From DATLSM01 sp049585815 (GTDB taxonomy: Bacteria > Actinomycetota > Thermoleophilia > Solirubrobacterales > 70-9), in the NCBI GenBank assembly GCA_049585815.1, contig JBAVAR010000135.1, forward strand, positions 1-64,000: 64,000 nucleotides of DNA, in the 5' to 3' direction. Below are positions 63,634 to 64,000 of this stretch, piece by piece (the stretch's first letter is position 1; the number at the start of each line of letters is the position of its first letter). The translations under genes were made by a program, and so were the position numbers. The notes under the pieces are model-generated. The model did no database searches and was not told the DNA's origin. It worked only from the letters and a program-made list of their open reading frames with translations.

Positions 63634-64000
63634 GTGGCTCTTTCTACGCCTACGCATGAAATGCGACTCCCTTCGGGCCGTCGAGCTGGCGCCGCCCGTG
63701 CCCACCAGACTAACTCTCAACCTGAGCTTGATGATCACTATCTGGTCGCTCTCGCAAAGGAGGGTAAGACCGACGCCTATGACGCGATAGTCCGCCGCTA
63801 CCGCGGCTTCGTCCGCCTCAAGGCCTCCTCCTACTTTCTGCTTGGCGGTGAGTCGGACGACCTGATCCAGGAGGGCCTGCTCGGTCTCTACAAGGCGATC
63901 CGCGACTACCGGACCGATCGCGAGTCGAGTTTCCGCAATTTCGCCGAGCTCTGCATCACCCGCCAAATCATCACCGCGGTGAAGACCGCCACCCGCAACA
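63634..64000 (+). CDS. sigH: RNA polymerase sigma factor, Spo0H/SigH type (3' partial)
   Basis: Sigma-70 family factor read to the right edge as 122 codons. After about 30 variable residues, it shows YLVALAKEGKTDAYDAIVRR, RGFVRLKASSYFLLGGESDD, LIQEGLLGLYKAIRDYR, and SFRNFAELCITRQIITAVKT. These match conserved regions 1.2/2.1-2.4 of Bacillus Spo0H, including the near-invariant FAELCITRQIITA segment. Region 4 lies beyond the window. The location after cysS-rlmB is also that of B. subtilis sigH (where yacP intervenes). GTG start with AAGGAG. Confidence 0.92.
   Translation, partial: MALSTPTHEMRLPSGRRAGAARAHQTNSQPELDDHYLVALAKEGKTDAYDAIVRRYRGFVRLKASSYFLLGGESDDLIQEGLLGLYKAIRDYRTDRESSFRNFAELCITRQIITAVKTATRN

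Overview
The window is a GC-rich (about two-thirds G+C by eye), almost fully coding bacterial chromosome segment with about 60 protein genes. I saw no tRNA, rRNA, CRISPR array, insertion sequence or prophage gene. Gene content points to an actinobacterium of the Thermoleophilia (Solirubrobacterales-like): CarD, an F420/FMN-type PPOX protein, DUF2252, many GTG/TTG starts, and many genes with a TANNNT box 6-8 nt before the start codon and no Shine-Dalgarno sequence (leaderless type). This taxonomic call is inference from gene content and style, not from a marker alignment.

Positions 1-16,000 are accessory and general metabolism: an NMT1/ThiY-type ABC importer (the substrate-binding gene runs off the left edge), a TauE/SafE exporter with a cysteine-free Rrf2 regulator, a MoxR ATPase plus VWA protein pair, an abundant-looking lipoprotein, a cation/Ca2+ antiporter, a Bcp peroxiredoxin, an acyl-CoA dehydrogenase under a perfect 16-bp palindrome and followed by DUF2252 and DHA2 MFS genes, then TypA and a cold-shock protein with a strong terminator.

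Positions 16,000-39,900 carry a secreted subtilisin, RecD2 helicase, a cyclopropane-fatty-acid synthase, RlmN, a cytochrome P450, type III glutamine synthetase, a bifunctional beta-oxidation enzyme, AmtB, a divergent LysR/universal-stress pair, a HAD phosphatase, a large exported SLT transglycosylase with two degenerate LytM-like domains, and several small conserved-looking unknowns.

Positions 39,880-64,000 are nearly all on the + strand. They hold a MerR-type HTH fused to a class III nucleotidyl cyclase, followed by a long housekeeping cluster: tilS-hpt-ftsH-folP-folB-folK-(GST, reversed)-coaX-dusB-greA-lysS-clpC-(AKR)-disA-carD-ispD-(PHP)-ispF-(fadD)-(coiled coil)-cysS-rlmB-sigH. This tracks the Bacillus subtilis tilS-to-sigH region and the matching Mycobacterium blocks, with a few replacements. 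It couples tRNA maturation and charging, folate, CoA and isoprenoid precursor synthesis, proteolysis, c-di-AMP signalling and transcription control. The final gene, a Spo0H/SigH-type sigma factor, is cut by the right edge.

No obvious new defence or biosynthetic system is present. The most interesting signals are the sigH-terminated ancestral cluster, the HTH-cyclase fusion, the widespread leaderless promoter pattern, a Glu codon switch (GAG to GAA) in exported protein segments, several operator-like palindromes, and an ispD gene with no conventional start codon near its conserved N-terminus.
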